Below, in pieces: positions 1-14,323 of a stretch of 64,000 nt of DNA. Source of the stretch: Hirsutella rhossiliensis. Lineage: Eukaryota; Ascomycota; Sordariomycetes; Hypocreales; Ophiocordycipitaceae. The DNA is taken from the NCBI RefSeq assembly GCF_020360975.1, contig NW_025408675.1, forward strand, positions 62,001 to 126,000, written 5' to 3'. Below the pieces are notes generated by a model. The model saw only the letters and a list, made by a program, of their open reading frames with translations. It did not search any database and was not told where the DNA came from. How positions within the stretch are numbered: the stretch's first letter is position 1; every line of letters starts with the position of its first letter. Both the position numbers and the translations under genes were made by a program.

Positions 1-807
1 TTCCGGATCTCCGGATCTTGACTCCAGATGAGTTCACAGGTACTGTACCTAGCTACCTACTCAGCCTGGTCCTTGGTTTTGACATACTTGGTGGATTTCC
101 GTGGGCGAGTGCCGAAAATGGCGCTTGGGCTCTGCTTCGGCGATGATTCGGGCTGCGTGATAATTAGACGGCAGTTGTCCCGAGAACGGAGCAATGACAT
201 TTGCGGTGCTCAGACCGCGTCCTTCTCTTTGTCTCTTCTCTCTGTCTCCTACCTATCCCCAGCTTGGCTAAAATATACCTATTCACATTTATAGGGGTTT
301 AATTTAGACTTGCCCCCCCCCCCCCCTCTTTCGCTTCCAAGCTGCTTTGCGTCTGGGGAGGTGCTGGTGCATCGCCTTCCCTCCAGTCGGCAATCGGAGC
401 TACCCTACAAGCAGCAGTACGTATCGCGCTTGCCTTTGTCCAGCCGGAGCAGTGCGTTGTTCCTACCCGAGGCTCCTGCCTGCCTTCCTGCCCAATGTCG
501 AGCCCCTCTCTTCCTTGTCCGGCGTCGCACGCAAAAAGGCGCCGCACACACCGCAGGCAAACCTCGATGCACAAAAAATCAAAATCCAAAATACGCCACC
601 TTGAACCAACCTCGTCCCATACAACGCCAACCCTTATTCCTTGCCTCACCTCGGGCCCTCGATCAACGCGTACAAACTTCCTCTTCGTACCTCGGCCGCC
701 GCATCTCTGCTCGCCTGTGTCTCGCGCGAGCATAACCACCCCGCTAGACTGCACCCCGAGAGCGCTCGCACGACTTCATCTTCCAACCACATCTTTCTTC
801 TGACACC
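1..807. other. Upstream region of the eIF3j gene
   Basis: I find no convincing gene here. There is a run of 14 C at 313-326 and a strongly CT-rich stretch from about 600 to 800 that runs up to the eIF3j start codon, as is common for promoters and leaders of highly expressed fungal genes. A perfect GTACTGTAC palindrome lies at 40-48. Open frames on both strands have low-complexity translations and no family resemblance. Confidence 0.6.
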
Positions 808-1972
808 ATGCCTCCCGGGAAACAGTGGGGTAAGTGAGCTATTCATCGGAGCCCATCTTGGGTACACCGTGCACATTGCGACGTCTGCCGTCTCAAACTG
901 CCCTTTCCTTTGCCCTCTCATATGTCGCGCCTCTCTTCGTGGGCAACAGGTCGCACGCCTATCCTGCTCCCCACCTCCTTTAGTCGCTCGCCACGCTCAC
1001 TGGCTGCCTCTCGCTGACCACTCCTTTTGCTATAGAAGCCGAAGAAAGCGACTCTAGCACCCCGCCCTCTTCTCCTCCCATCACAACTACCCGCCGACGC
1101 CAGTTCGACGACGAAGAAGGTGATAGTGATGTGAGTTGTCTGCCAGGCGTCTCGCGGCTACTCCTAGGCACGCTTGCTGACTCGTTTCTTCTCCTCGTCA
1201 CAGGTCATCGAATCCTGGGACGCCGCCGAAGATTCCGAGGTAGAACGCGAGAAGGAGCGCAAGGCCACCGAGGCCAAGGCCAAGGCCGCTGCCGAAGCCG
1301 CCGCTAGCAAGAAGCCAAAGTCCCAGCGCGTTGCTGATCATCGGGCCCAGCGCGCCATCCAGCTTGAGGAAAACGACGAGTCCGGCGAGGATGACGAGAC
1401 GGAAGCTGAGCGCCGTGAGCGACTACGCCGCACCGAGCAGGATGCCGACCTTCGCCATGCCGAGGATCTCTTTGGCAACGTGGGCATCAGCAGCGGCCGC
1501 AAAGCTCCCACCATTGGCACCTCCGTTGCGATCGACCCCAAGGACCCCACCAGCACGGTTAACCTCGCTATTATTCCCCTCTTCAACCCGCAGACAAAGA
1601 GTCAGTTTGAGCAGCTGCGCGCCACCATTGGCCCCATCATCGCCAACAACTACAAAAAGGCTCATTACGGTCTCTTCCTCGAAGAGTTTGCAAAGGAGCT
1701 GGCCAAGGAATTGTCTAGTGACCAGATCAAAAAAGTCTCCAGCGCTCTCACACGCCTAGGCAATGAGAAGATGAAGGAGGAGAAGGCTGCCGAAAAGGGA
1801 GGGAAGAAGACGAAGGCAGCCAAGACCAAGACGTCGCTCGTCGCCAGCCGTCCCAACACGACTGACACTGCCACGTACGATGACGACGGGTTCGGGGAGT
1901 AAGTCGAGACCTTGATCTCGAGCAACTGCGAGCTTCTCATGCTGACTCTGTCCCAGCGACGACTTTATGTGA
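808..1972 (+). CDS. HCR1: Eukaryotic translation initiation factor 3 subunit j (eIF3j/Hcr1)
   Basis: eIF3j is the loosely bound eIF3 subunit that acts at the decoding centre of the 40S subunit and helps in initiation and ribosome recycling in the cytoplasm. I place four exons at 808-829, 1036-1130, 1204-1898 and 1957-1972, giving 270 aa. All introns have GT..AG ends and the frame is kept throughout. The product has an acidic N-terminus (QFDDEEGDSD then VIESWDAAED), a long Lys/Glu/Ala-rich coiled coil around residues 50-100, and a conserved globular middle part. The last tiny exon rebuilds the family's acidic tail ending in DDDFM; reading straight through the third exon would instead stop at TAA and lose it. 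It is convergent with MDM31. The family call is firm; the 22-nt first exon is inferred from its ATG, donor and frame. Confidence 0.9.
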
Positions 1973-2844
1973 AGCCGCCAGCACAGCGGGGAAACGCAAC
2001 TTGGCTACTTTGCAGCCTTTCGCATTGCAGATTCTGCTACGTTATCTGGATCCACGGTCGCATACGCTCCTCTTTCCGTTCCCAGCCACGAGCCCTTCGG
2101 ACCACTTTTGGAGTAAGCATGCCGTGGCTAGCTTCATCACGGCAGCGACATCCGTGCGTGGCAACACCTCGACTCGGCCTCATGTCCAACCAGATTCAGC
2201 AGGAGCGTTGAGACCTTTTTGTGGATTGAGGCGGGCGGCATCAAGGCGTTGGGGGCATGGTAGATGACGACATACGGAGGAACTTCTGCAAGAATGACTG
2301 GAGGTGTGGCGCTAGGAAGGACCATCGTCGGTCGTGGCTACTTGATCTAAAACCTCGCGGACGTCAACACGAATATGACAGAGTCTGAGGGCATTCAAGC
2401 CTACGAGAGTGGCGGAACGTGACCGTCCAAGGTTGTAACAAGCAGCAGCTTGAAATTTACACCAAGCACAAGTTCGGGGCATCGGAGCATGTCGTTGATT
2501 TAAATACTCATGTCAGCGCGTTGGTAGCTAGGGTATCAATCATGTCCGCCCCATCCGTGAAGTCGACGTCGTGAGAAACAAAAAGAGCCTGCAACGCCTC
2601 CCAGGAACCCAGTAGCAGCGACACATTCCGCCTAACTCGATCCCACGCCAAACGCCGGTTCCAGGCACGGGGCATACCTCGACCTGATGTAGCGGATATA
2701 TACCGCAACTCTCTCCGCCCTGTACCCCCCTTTCTTAACGTGTTGTTGCGAGAAGAGTAGCAAGAGTAGGGATGAATCGTGGGCGAGGGGAGAGGAAAAG
2801 AAAGAGGAAAGGGCCAGGGGCGCGCAGATAGCACGAGAGCGATG
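1973..2844. other. Intergenic between convergent HCR1 and MDM31
   Basis: This holds the two 3' untranslated regions. I see no further gene, repeat or RNA gene in it; open frames are short and lack ATG starts in context. Confidence 0.6.
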
Positions 2845-5019
2845 TTAAACCACGTTGCCGGCCATACCCATGAAGAGGGCATGCACGGCCAGGGACAGGG
2901 TCCAGAAGCCCACCTTTTTGAAGCGCCGGACGCGGCTCTGCTGGTCCTCGACATCCTTGGCAAAGGCCTCGTACGTCTCGGCCGACGCGTCGCTCATGAG
3001 CCCGCAGTCAAAGACAGTCCAGCTGCCGTCAAAGTCGCCGACGCGCTTGATGATGCGGCAGGCGATGGGGATGTACGTCTTCTTGGCGTTGATGTAGGCC
3101 ACAATGGGCCGCACGAGGGCCTGGTTGACGTACGACATGTCGCGCGTGAAGAGGGGCACGGCGGCCTTGACGTCGTTGAGATGAATGCGCATGTCCATGA
3201 CGAGGTAGCGGCGGTCTTCTTCGTTGGGACTCTCGCTCTCCTCTTGGTCGGCTGGCTGGCTCTTCGGCGGCGGGCCGGCGGCCGCCTCGGAGATGTATCC
3301 CGATCGGACAAGGGCAGGCGCCGCGTTGGCCGTGTTCTGCAGCAGCCGGGCTCGATTTGTTATCACCGCCTCCTCGAGCTGGTCGTAAAAATCAGCCATG
3401 ACTTTTGTGATTCCCTCGTCGCTGTCGGCCGGGAACATGACGTCGGCCACAATATCGACGTTGCCCTCGTAGATCCACCCAAAGGGTCCCTCGACGCCGC
3501 GGTTCAAGTGGTCTATCTTGAGCCCGTCTATCCGGAGCCTGCTAAACTTCTTCCAGGCATGGGGCTCCTCCACGCCCGTCCTGGCACCCCTGTCGAGGCT
3601 CGACGCTATGCCGTGTACTTGGCGAGGGTGTATCGTGAAGAGCGAGCCATCGTACGACCCCGACATGTGGTTGGCCGACAAGAAGTCGTAGAATAGCCAC
3701 TGCTTACGCAGCTGCGGCAGTTCGCACGAGTAAATGCTGACCGAAAAGGGCCGGAATTCATTGGGCTGGTGTACTGTCAATAGAAGATCCTCGAGCTTGA
3801 ACGACTCAATCTCAAAGTCCCCGGGCTCGTGATGGTGACGATAGGACAGAGGATCGACCTGCTCCTGAGGCCAGCGCACAGAGGTCCGGTCCACGACCCC
3901 TCTGACGCCATTCACCTCTACATCTTTGAGCGGTCCCCTGCCATTCCACCAGTTGAGGAAAGACAGCGTCACGTTGATGTTTGCAATGGTCAGGTCGAAC
4001 TGGGTGTAGTTGCCGTCGTCGACCGCGCTGGCAGCCGTGACTACCTGGGCTTGTCGCCCTGCAGCAGCCACAGCGGCCGCGTCGGATGAGCCCTTGCTGA
4101 CGGACGACTCGACTTGGCCCGGCCGTCGAGAGATGTATACGTTGCGGAACGCAATGACGCCGTTTTTCCACTTGGGCACAATGGCCGACTCGAAGACGAC
4201 GGTGACACCAGCCGATTGGGTCAAATAGTCGCCCACCCACTTGGCGAGAGTTTCTAGCCGCTTGTTAGCATACGGGCGTGTGCTGCGGGCGAGAGCGCCG
4301 TATTTACCCTGAGCAAAGACGGTGTTGATGGAGAAGATGATGAGGGAAAAGAACGTTGTCGTTCCCACGAGGATCCACACAAGATGGCCGAGCATGAACC
4401 AGGAGACAAAAGCACCCCATTCATCGGCGTTCCACGGTCGCATGCTCCTTATGGACATCCACTTGAATCGGACCCTGACACGCTCCCAGAAGCCGTTTGC
4501 GGCCGCCAGCAGCTCCTCCTTTGTGGGACGGTGTGGCATCTTGGGCAGGTGGAGGTATTTGGAGACGGACGAGGCTATGGACTCGTCATGGCTGTCCGAA
4601 TGCCCTCCTCGGTCGACACTGGAGGGCTGCGTGCTCCGGACCCGTGGTACGTCTCCGGTTTCGCCTAGAGGAGGAGCAGAGCGTCTCTCATGCTGGGCTT
4701 GAGGCGACTTGCGCCGGTCGTCGCTATATGCTCGGTGCTGCGAGCGCCATGCTGGTATCGTGGAGGCACGTCCAGCTCGAGGGCGGGCGAGTCGTTGGCC
4801 CGTGATTACAGCATGTGGACTGGATCGGCGAGCTGGCAGGCTGTGAGAGAAACCGAGGACGCCTGGAGATGGGGAAAGCCAGCTGTAAAGGGGCGTCGTT
4901 GGCGACGAGCGTTGAGACAGTCGAAGAGTCCCGCCGAAGGTCAAGGCGCCGGCGGTCCGAGGTGGCTGGGCAACTGCGCACAAGCGGCTCCCGATCAGCC
5001 AGGAAAATGTTCTAGACAT
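2845..5019 (-). CDS. MDM31: Mitochondrial distribution and morphology protein Mdm31/Mdm32 family
   Basis: Mdm31-family proteins sit in the mitochondrial inner membrane and are needed for normal tubular mitochondria, nucleoid stability and phospholipid balance. This is one uninterrupted frame of 724 aa starting at a genuine ATG. The first 100 or so residues are rich in Arg, Ser and Ala with few acids, as expected of a mitochondrial presequence. A hydrophobic segment lies at about 200-232 (begins WGAFVSWFMLGHLVW) and a second closes the protein (VGFWTLSLAVHALFMGMAG). Between them is the long conserved domain, with recognisable stretches such as FDLTIANINVTLSF and GPFGWIYEGNVDIVADV. It is divergent from PNO1, with about 500 bp between start codons. 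Filamentous ascomycetes often carry one Mdm31-type protein, so I prefer Mdm31 to Mdm32, but the two are paralogous. Confidence 0.88.
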   Translation of the reverse strand: MSRTFSWLIGSRLCAVAQPPRTAGALTFGGTLRLSQRSSPTTPLYSWLSPSPGVLGFSHSLPARRSSPHAVITGQRLARPRAGRASTIPAWRSQHRAYSDDRRKSPQAQHERRSAPPLGETGDVPRVRSTQPSSVDRGGHSDSHDESIASSVSKYLHLPKMPHRPTKEELLAAANGFWERVRVRFKWMSIRSMRPWNADEWGAFVSWFMLGHLVWILVGTTTFFSLIIFSINTVFAQGKYGALARSTRPYANKRLETLAKWVGDYLTQSAGVTVVFESAIVPKWKNGVIAFRNVYISRRPGQVESSVSKGSSDAAAVAAAGRQAQVVTAASAVDDGNYTQFDLTIANINVTLSFLNWWNGRGPLKDVEVNGVRGVVDRTSVRWPQEQVDPLSYRHHHEPGDFEIESFKLEDLLLTVHQPNEFRPFSVSIYSCELPQLRKQWLFYDFLSANHMSGSYDGSLFTIHPRQVHGIASSLDRGARTGVEEPHAWKKFSRLRIDGLKIDHLNRGVEGPFGWIYEGNVDIVADVMFPADSDEGITKVMADFYDQLEEAVITNRARLLQNTANAAPALVRSGYISEAAAGPPPKSQPADQEESESPNEEDRRYLVMDMRIHLNDVKAAVPLFTRDMSYVNQALVRPIVAYINAKKTYIPIACRIIKRVGDFDGSWTVFDCGLMSDASAETYEAFAKDVEDQQSRVRRFKKVGFWTLSLAVHALFMGMAGNVV

Positions 5020-5522
5020 TCTCTCGGCTCATGGCGTCTGCTTGCAGGAGACGGTGCAGAGGCAGAAAGCAATGGGCAGCCGGGGGGTGGCGATGAGGCC
5101 TGGCAGGTGAGTGGACAAGCTGGTATCTTATCTTGTTACTGGTCGCGGACGCATTACAGAAAAATCCATTGCATGACGCGCTCGAGAGTCTGGGTGGCCC
5201 GCGCCCGCAGAAACCAGAGCCAGGACCAATGGATAAGCCTCGATAAGCTCCCACAAATTTTCCGTCGACGGGGATAGCCAGCGCTCGTTTCCAGTCACGG
5301 TGATGGAGAAGGAAGAGGCCTGATGCATCCTGTAAACGGCGAACATTTGAACCTCGACACATATCCCTTGCTGCGACGAATATTGCGACGACGACCTGAC
5401 GACTGCTGCTAACCATTGTCTCGGCATCCTCGAAAGCGTGTCGGAATCCCCGTTTTCAAGTCATCCTCACAGTCGGCCGCTCCGAGACAGCAAAGACTCA
5501 CAGAAAATTTCCATTCACCGCC
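5020..5522. promoter_or_regulatory. Divergent intergenic (MDM31 / PNO1)
   Basis: About 500 bp separate the start codons of MDM31 (minus) and PNO1 (plus), so both promoters must lie here or overlap. I see no specific element I can name with confidence. Confidence 0.5.
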
Positions 5523-6404
5523 ATGCCCGCGCCTACGGCCTTGAAAAAGGCGGAGGAGATGCCACTCGCTCCGGAGGCACCTCCCCCGGCCCAAGGTAAA
5601 TGCCTTCCGCTGAGTCTCGACTTTCGTCCACAAATCTAACCGACGAGCTAGAAAACGACGACGAGTTTCTCCTCGACGCACAAGAATCTTCTGCCGTCGA
5701 TGCTCAAGCGCTGGCGCCCCAAGCGCGAGACGACGAAAATGATGCCATGGCCATTGACGAGGAGGGCCGGCCACGCTTTGCGCCCACGAGAGACATTGTA
5801 CGCAACCTCTCAGTCACCGATGACCTTGGCAGCTAACACAAAACAGGACCCCGTGACTAGAGTAGAGACGCGCAAGGTCCCCGTACCACCACACCGCATG
5901 ACACCCCTCAAACAAGCCTGGCCGTCGATATATCCCCCCCTGGTGGAGCATCTTCAGCTGCAGTGCCGGATGAATATCAAGCGCAAGACGGTGGAGCTGA
6001 GGACCTCGAAGCACACTGTCGACTCGGGTGCGCTGCAAAAGGGAGAGGATTTCGTAAAGGCCTTTACACTGGGGTTCGACGTCGACGATGCCATTGCCCT
6101 GCTACGACTGGACGATCTCTACATTGAGACGTTTGAGATCAAAGACGTGCGGACTATGCACGGCGACAGCCAGGCCCGTGCCGTTGGGCGAATTGCGGGA
6201 AAGGACGGCAAAACCAAGTTTGCCATTGAAAACGCCAGCAGGACAAGAATTGTGCTGGCGGACTCTAAGATCCACATTCTAGGGGGGTTCAAGAACATTC
6301 ACATGGCGCGGGAGTCGGTCGTCAGTCTGATTCTAGGCAAGCCACCGGGCAAGGTCTACGGCAATCTGAGAACAGTGGCCGCGAGGATGAAGGAGAGATT
6401 TTGA
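5523..6404 (+). CDS. PNO1: Pre-rRNA-processing KH-domain protein Pno1/Dim2
   Basis: Pno1/Dim2 is a KH-domain RNA-binding factor of 90S and pre-40S particles. It binds near the 3' end of 18S rRNA and works with the dimethylase Dim1 and the endonuclease Nob1 in the nucleolus and cytoplasm. Exons are 5523-5595, 5652-5797 and 5847-6404 (258 aa), with the frame conserved. The N-terminal 85 residues are acidic and variable. The C-terminal half holds the two KH-like repeats, with the family signatures RTSKHT, GFDVDDAIALLRLDDLY, the RIAGKDGKTKFAIENASRTR loop and GGFKNIHMARESVVSLILG. It ends in the usual basic ARMKERF. Length and motif order match the family well. Confidence 0.93.
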
Positions 6405-9086
<2,682 letters not shown>

Positions 9087-9351
9087 ATCAGCCCCCTATC
9101 GGGAAACACGCCACGCGGCCCGATGGGAGTGGCCGAGACTGGCAGTTTTGGGATTTGCCAAGCAGAGTTTTGACGCCGAAGGACGTACGTACTATTACGC
9201 TAAAAAAAAAAAAAAGGAGAAGACATAGTGTGAAAATAGAAAACAAGCAAAGGCCAGGTCGGAGGCTCAGAATGAGGCTTTCAAGACGGCGTGGTTGTCA
9301 AGTTACCTAGAAGCATGTCCGTACCGAACTGTACAAGTTTGCCCGTGCCTG

Positions 9352-9370
9352 TAGTAGTAGTAGTAGTAGT
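9352..9370. repeat. (TAG)6 microsatellite
   Basis: Six perfect TAG units in the 3' region of the enolase gene. Confidence 0.9.
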
Positions 9371-9947
9371 ATTGATTACCGTCTGGGACATCCCTATAAG
9401 GGCAAAAGACGTGCTAGGCTAGAGAAGACTAGATACATAGAATATCCCGAGTACCTGGACTAAGGACCGTGTGTAGCACCTAACCACTCCATCTAGCAAT
9501 TCTGAGGCTCTGAGGCCGGTCGGAAATTCGGGGCCCTTCCCCCGTCAGCGGGTTCCAGGCACGGCAGTGAAGCCGTAATAGTAGTCAGTCTTTGGCCGAG
9601 GCCGGTGACTGAGAAAGCCCACGAAGTCATGGGCCGGCCGCAAGCCCTCGAGGAGGGCCTACGGGGCAGAAAGAAAAAGAAAAGAAAAAGGAAGCAGAGA
9701 GTGTAGCAATGTTAGTCGGGGATTCGCCCCGATGGCGATTGTCTTCTCCCGCAGGAGCGTTCGATCCGGGGCCACTTCGTGGTTATGACAGTCGGCGAAG
9801 TCCCCGTGCCTGCTCCTCGTAGCAAGCAGGTGGTGGAGGTGTTGTCGATTGGTGTGCAGCTCCGGGGGACACCCGGGTGAGGCCTTGAGCTCTAGGCTCT
9901 TGTAGCTCCTCGGGGCCCCCGCGGCCCACCAGTCCAGAGGAAGTCGT

Positions 9948-10229
9948 GGCCGCTGGGCGGCAGAAGGGCCGCAAGGCGGCAAGTTCGGAGCCGCGAGACG
10001 GCAGAAGGAGGCAGAGCCGCAAGGCGGCAGAAGGCGAGGCCAGCCAGTAAAGGCGGCAGAGGTGCGAGGCAGCGCGAGGCGTGCCAGGAAGGGCGAGAAG
10101 AAGTCGGGCCGCGAGGCGGCAGAAGAGGTCGGGGCCGCGAGGCGGCAGAAGTCGAGGCCAGCCAGTAAAGGCGGCAGAAGAAGGCGATGCCGCGAGGCGG
10201 CAGAAGGCGAGGCAGCGCGAGGCATGCCG
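9948..10229. repeat. GC-rich minisatellite of hairpin units GCCGC-RAG-GCGGC
   Basis: About eight imperfect units built on GCCGCRAGGCGGCAGAAG are spread through this stretch, interrupted by two copies of a GCCAGCCAGTAAAGGCGGCAGA variant. Each core is a short inverted repeat (GCCGC, three-base loop, GCGGC). The unit at about 9949-9961 keeps the stem but has loop TGG. One unit (GCCGCGAGACGGC) carries a stem mismatch. The origin is unknown; it could be a locally expanded minisatellite or the remnant of a repeat element. Confidence 0.75.
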
Positions 10230-10662
10230 TTATTCGAGACCAGCTTCCCAAGAGGAGACGAACTCTCCAAAGTCTGCCTTTGGTGCTTGCTAGAGCCCCG
10301 TTAGGGCTAGAGAGGCAGAAGCATGGTCGGGTGACCTGAAAATAATTATCCACTAACAGGCTGCTAACAGCCCGCAGAAGAGAAGAATTTTTACAGGGGA
10401 GAGTTGTTGCCCGTGCCTGGAGAGCACTGCAACTCTGTTTTCGGTGGGGCTTTACAAGGGCCCCGCGTAGATACGTACTTGATCATGTAATTCCGTTGAT
10501 GTGGTTGCTGTGGCGACGAAGTCCAACTACACGCTCCAGCCACTAAAACAAGCCCCGACTATTTTGGGAGCATCAACAAGCAATCTCAAAACGCGCAACA
10601 CATCCGGCTTGTCCTCCCACGGCTGCGGACTGCCACCACTCCAAGCATATTCTCGAGTCAAA

Positions 10663-13600
10663 ATGCCGGCTTCAGAGGACCTCATCAACTTTGATGTGAT
10701 TGAGAGTCACAAGGAGAACATTCAATCTCTGCCGGGCGGCCGCTCGGCAAAGAAGCTGGCCGAACTCTACTCGCCGTCTCCCCTGCACAAGCTCACCACG
10801 CCCACGCCCTCAGACACCAAGAACGTTAACGACTGCATCCGTGCAGAGTATGAGGCCGAGATCAAGAGCATCTCCGAGTCAGACGACCCTCTCGACATAT
10901 TCGACCGATACGTGCGGTGGACGCTCGACGCGTACCCGTCGGCACAGGCAACGCCGCAGTCGCAGCTACACACGCTCCTTGAGCGAGCCACCAAGGCTTT
11001 CATCTCGTCGGCCCAATACAAGAACGATCCGCGGTACTTAAAGCTATGGATGCAATACATCCACTTCTTCTCCGACTCCCCGCGAGAGGCGTACCTGTTC
11101 CTCTCTCGCCACGGCATCGGGGAGGGGCTCGCGCTCTTCTACGAGGAATACGCGGCATGGCTTGAGGGCGCAGGCCGCTGGGCGCAGGCCGAGGAGGTCT
11201 ACAAGCTCGGCATCGAGCGAGATGCTCGTCCGGTCCAGCGGCTGCTGCGCAAGTCCAAGGAGTTCGAGGAGAGACTCGCCCAACAGCCAGAAGCGGCGGC
11301 CGCCCCGTCGTCGCCCGCGCTGCCTACTGTTCGCCCGGCGCTGGCGGCGAAAACGGATCCGTTCAGTTCCTCGGCGCGGCCCGCGGATCCTCAGGCGCCG
11401 CGACAGGGTAGCGACGTTGGTGGCGCCATATCGAGGCCAGCCAAGTCGAAGCTCGCCATCTTCTCCGACGCTGACGCGAAGCCGGCGGCCCTTTCGACAA
11501 TGGGCGAAGGGTCCCGTGGATGGGACACCATCGGCTCCATCGTGGATCGTAAGAAGGAAAACACACTGGAACCCAAGCCTTGGGTGGGGGAAACGCTCAA
11601 GGCGGGTGTGAAGAAGGGAGCTGCACCGAAAATGACAGTGTTCAGAGATGCGGTATGTGCCTCAAGTCAAGCTCCTTGCACGCCTGTATGTTGATGACGA
11701 CAGGACTAATCATGTTGGCTGTTGGCCTTTTTGATGTAACTCAGTCTCTCTCGCAAATTAACAACATTGTCGTTGTCCCGTCCAAGAACCAAGTGACGAT
11801 ACATCCACAGACGGGTAAGAAGGAGTGCATCTACGTTGAGCTGGCAGCCATCTATCCCGCCCCCGAGCAGCAGGGGATGGAACTGAGCTTCGAGGAGATT
11901 GTTGCTGCGAACCGGGGCTGGCTCGATCACATCTGGGACGATGAGTTGGTTGACGAGAGCCGGGTTTCGGAGCCCGAATCCCAGTTGCACGAGATTGAGG
12001 AGCTCAGCAGAGATGTGGTCAACAAGCTTCAAGTCCACCAAGATCGCGTCCGGTACGACGAAAACGGCGTCGTCATGGAACCCCCGCGCGACTCTCGGCT
12101 GGGCAAGAAGAAGAAGGTGATGGAGGTGAATGAGACTCAAATAAGTGAGCGAGCGGCCGAGTGTCTTGTCTGGATCTCAACGCAAGAATCGCTAACACTT
12201 GAGCAGTCAAAGCAAAGCTGGACTCGCCCTCGGGCCCGAAACTCCGCAAGAAGAACACGTCGGAGCCGACAATGACACTCCACACCAAGGCTGCTACTGA
12301 CGACATATACGACATTTTCAATGCGCCTCTCCAGAACTCCGGCGCCCAGGACGAGGCGGATAGCGCCGATGAAGAAGACTACGAGACTGATGGCGACTGC
12401 ACAACCGATGCCGAGAGCACCGGCACAACCAGAGCGGTGGATACCAGTCAACATGAAGAAGACGAAGCCTCTGATGTGAAAAGCGTGAGCGAGTGGTCCG
12501 ACTTTGCGACCCACAAACACATTCCAGATATCGAGAGAGGGCAGGAGGTCGAGAGAGCGGATGACGAGGTGGTGCCTGACGAGAGGCAGACATGCAGTCT
12601 CGACATGGCCGATGCCGAGGACACGCCGCCGCAGGGCGAGGACGAGCAAGACGAGCCCGTCGCCGAAGGGGAATCGCCGCCGAGGACGCGTACGATTTAT
12701 GTTCCGCTCCCGCCCGAGGATTACGATCCGCCTACTCGTCCGTATAGGGACCCGGTCGAGGTGGCCAATAGTCGACTCCCGTTCATGACTCCGATCACGG
12801 AGCGGACAGAATGTTCCCTAGACGTTGATGCCGAGCGGCAGAGGCAGCATAAGACGCCATGCAAAGGCGAGCTGTCCTCGCCTATGCTGCAGGAGCCTCT
12901 CGCCCTGGAACCGCTCAGCAGTCCGCTGCAGGAGATTGAGAACAACGAGTCGACAATCCCTCGGGTTCCAGCATCGCCAATGCCAATGTCTGCAGCCCCG
13001 GGAAAAGAGACCCACAAACCGCTGCCTGCCAAGGGTCCGGTAGTCCACGACAAGCAGTGCAATCCGGTTGATGAGGCTATCCGTCGGGACATTCTCGACA
13101 ACGCGAGCCCCCCCCTGGCATCCTACGGTGGTTTCTACGACCATGGAGACGATAAGTACGAGCGAGGGGGCGAGATTCGCAGGTTTGCCAAGGCTCTGAG
13201 CAAGGCCAGCAAAAGCGGCGCGGACAAGTCTGCGAACCCCCCCGATGCCGTCGCCATTCAGTTTCCAGGCGTAGAAGCCGTGTACAGCCTGAAGCGAGAG
13301 CTGGGCGCCGGTGCCTTTGCGCCCGTCTACCTGGTGGAGAATTCGGCGCCGGATAAAGAGACGGACGATGGCGCCGTGGCAGTCATGGGCAAAGGCGCTT
13401 TCGCCGTCAGCCACCGCAGCAAGCTCGAGGCCCTCAAGATGGAGTCTCCCCCGACCCCGTGGGAGTTTTACCTGATGCGTGTGGCTCACACGCGCCTGGG
13501 CCCTCAGCACCGAGCCACGGCGTCCCTGTCGTACGCGCATGAGATGCACCTCTACCAGGACGAGGCCTTCTTATTCCTTCCCTACCACGCGCACGGCACG

Positions 13601-14323
13601 CTGCTCGACATTGTCAATCTCTTCCGCACCGAGCCGTCGGGCGTCATGGACGAGCTGCTGGCCATGTTTTTCACCGTCGAGCTGCTGCGGACCGTTGAGG
13701 CGCTTCACTCCAAGGGCGTCATGCACGGCGATCTCAAGCCGGACAACTGCCTGCTTCGGCTGGACGCCGCAGCCTCGGAGCAACCGCAGGGGCTGGCGGC
13801 GCAGTGGAGGGCCGACGGCGGCGGTGGCTGGTCGTCGAGGGGCCTTGTGCTGATCGACTTTGGACGCGCCATCGACATGAAGGCGTTTGTGCCCGACGTC
13901 GAGTTCATCGCCGACTGGAAGACGAGTACGCAGGACTGCGCCGAGATGCGCGAGGGCCGCCCGTGGACGTGGCAGATTGACTACCACGGGCTGGCCGGCA
14001 CCGTGCACTGCCTCCTGTTCGGCAAGTACATGGAGACAGCGCGATGTGACCAGGGCGGGCTGGGCAAGACGGGACGCAAGTACAGGATCCGCGAGAGCCT
14101 CAAGCGCTACTGGCAGACGGACCTCTGGGGCGATCTGCTCGAGGTGCTGCTCAACCCAGGCTCGTTCCTCGAGGCCGAAGAGGGCGGGCGCATGCCGGTG
14201 CTCAGGTCCATGAGGGGCGTGCGCGAGCGCATGGAGGCGTGGCTCGAGGCCAACTGTGAGAGGGGCGTCGGACTGCGGTCGCTCGTGGGCAAGCTCGAGG
14301 CGTATGCCAAAAGTCGCCGATGA
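10663..14323 (+). CDS. BUB1: Spindle-assembly checkpoint kinase Bub1/BubR1 (Mad3-Bub1 type)
   Basis: Bub1 is the kinetochore kinase that recruits the spindle checkpoint machinery and phosphorylates histone H2A near centromeres. Exons are 10663-11652, 11745-12144 and 12207-14323 (1,168 aa). The N-terminus carries a KEN box (SHKENIQSLPGGRSA, residues about 14-28). The Mad3/Bub1 TPR domain follows (DPLDIFDRYVRWTLDAYP; FFSDSPREAYLFLSRHGIG). A Bub1 motif (ECIYVELAAIYP, MELSFEEIVAANRGW) lies in exon 2, and the exon 2/3 junction restores TMTLHTKAATDDIYDIFN. The kinase domain begins near residue 820 (LKRELGAGAFAPVY), with lysine in LEALKM, catalytic HGDLKPDN near 970 and DFG near 1013. I chose the ATG with good context; an upstream in-frame extension lacks ATG. 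The gene combines KEN box and active-looking kinase, as in filamentous fungi. Confidence 0.93.

Larger units (their letters stand above)
9087..10662. other. Intergenic ENO1-BUB1 with microsatellite and GC minisatellite
   Basis: No gene is supported in these 1.6 kb. They hold an A14 run near 9204, a (TAG)n microsatellite, an AG-rich patch near 9670 and the hairpin minisatellite listed separately. Open frames on the minus strand across 9659-10353 are low-complexity translations of that repeat, not genes. A GTG-initiated extension of the BUB1 frame to 10501 exists but has no ATG. Confidence 0.6.

Noticed and set aside
2779..3696. 305-codon plus-strand frame antisense to MDM31
   Set aside because: It mirrors codon structure of the MDM31 coding strand, starts without ATG and has no family resemblance.
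9757..9775. tRNA-like B-box resemblance (GTTCGATCC)
   Set aside because: No T-stem pairing, no A-box or acceptor stem at proper distance.
9948..10229. CRISPR-like array
   Set aside because: Units are directly adjacent and degenerate, with no constant repeat-spacer pattern; the genome is eukaryotic.
9659..10353. Overlapping minus-strand frames of 150-200 codons
   Set aside because: They are translations of the GC minisatellite and its flanks, with repeated LPPRGP-type low complexity.
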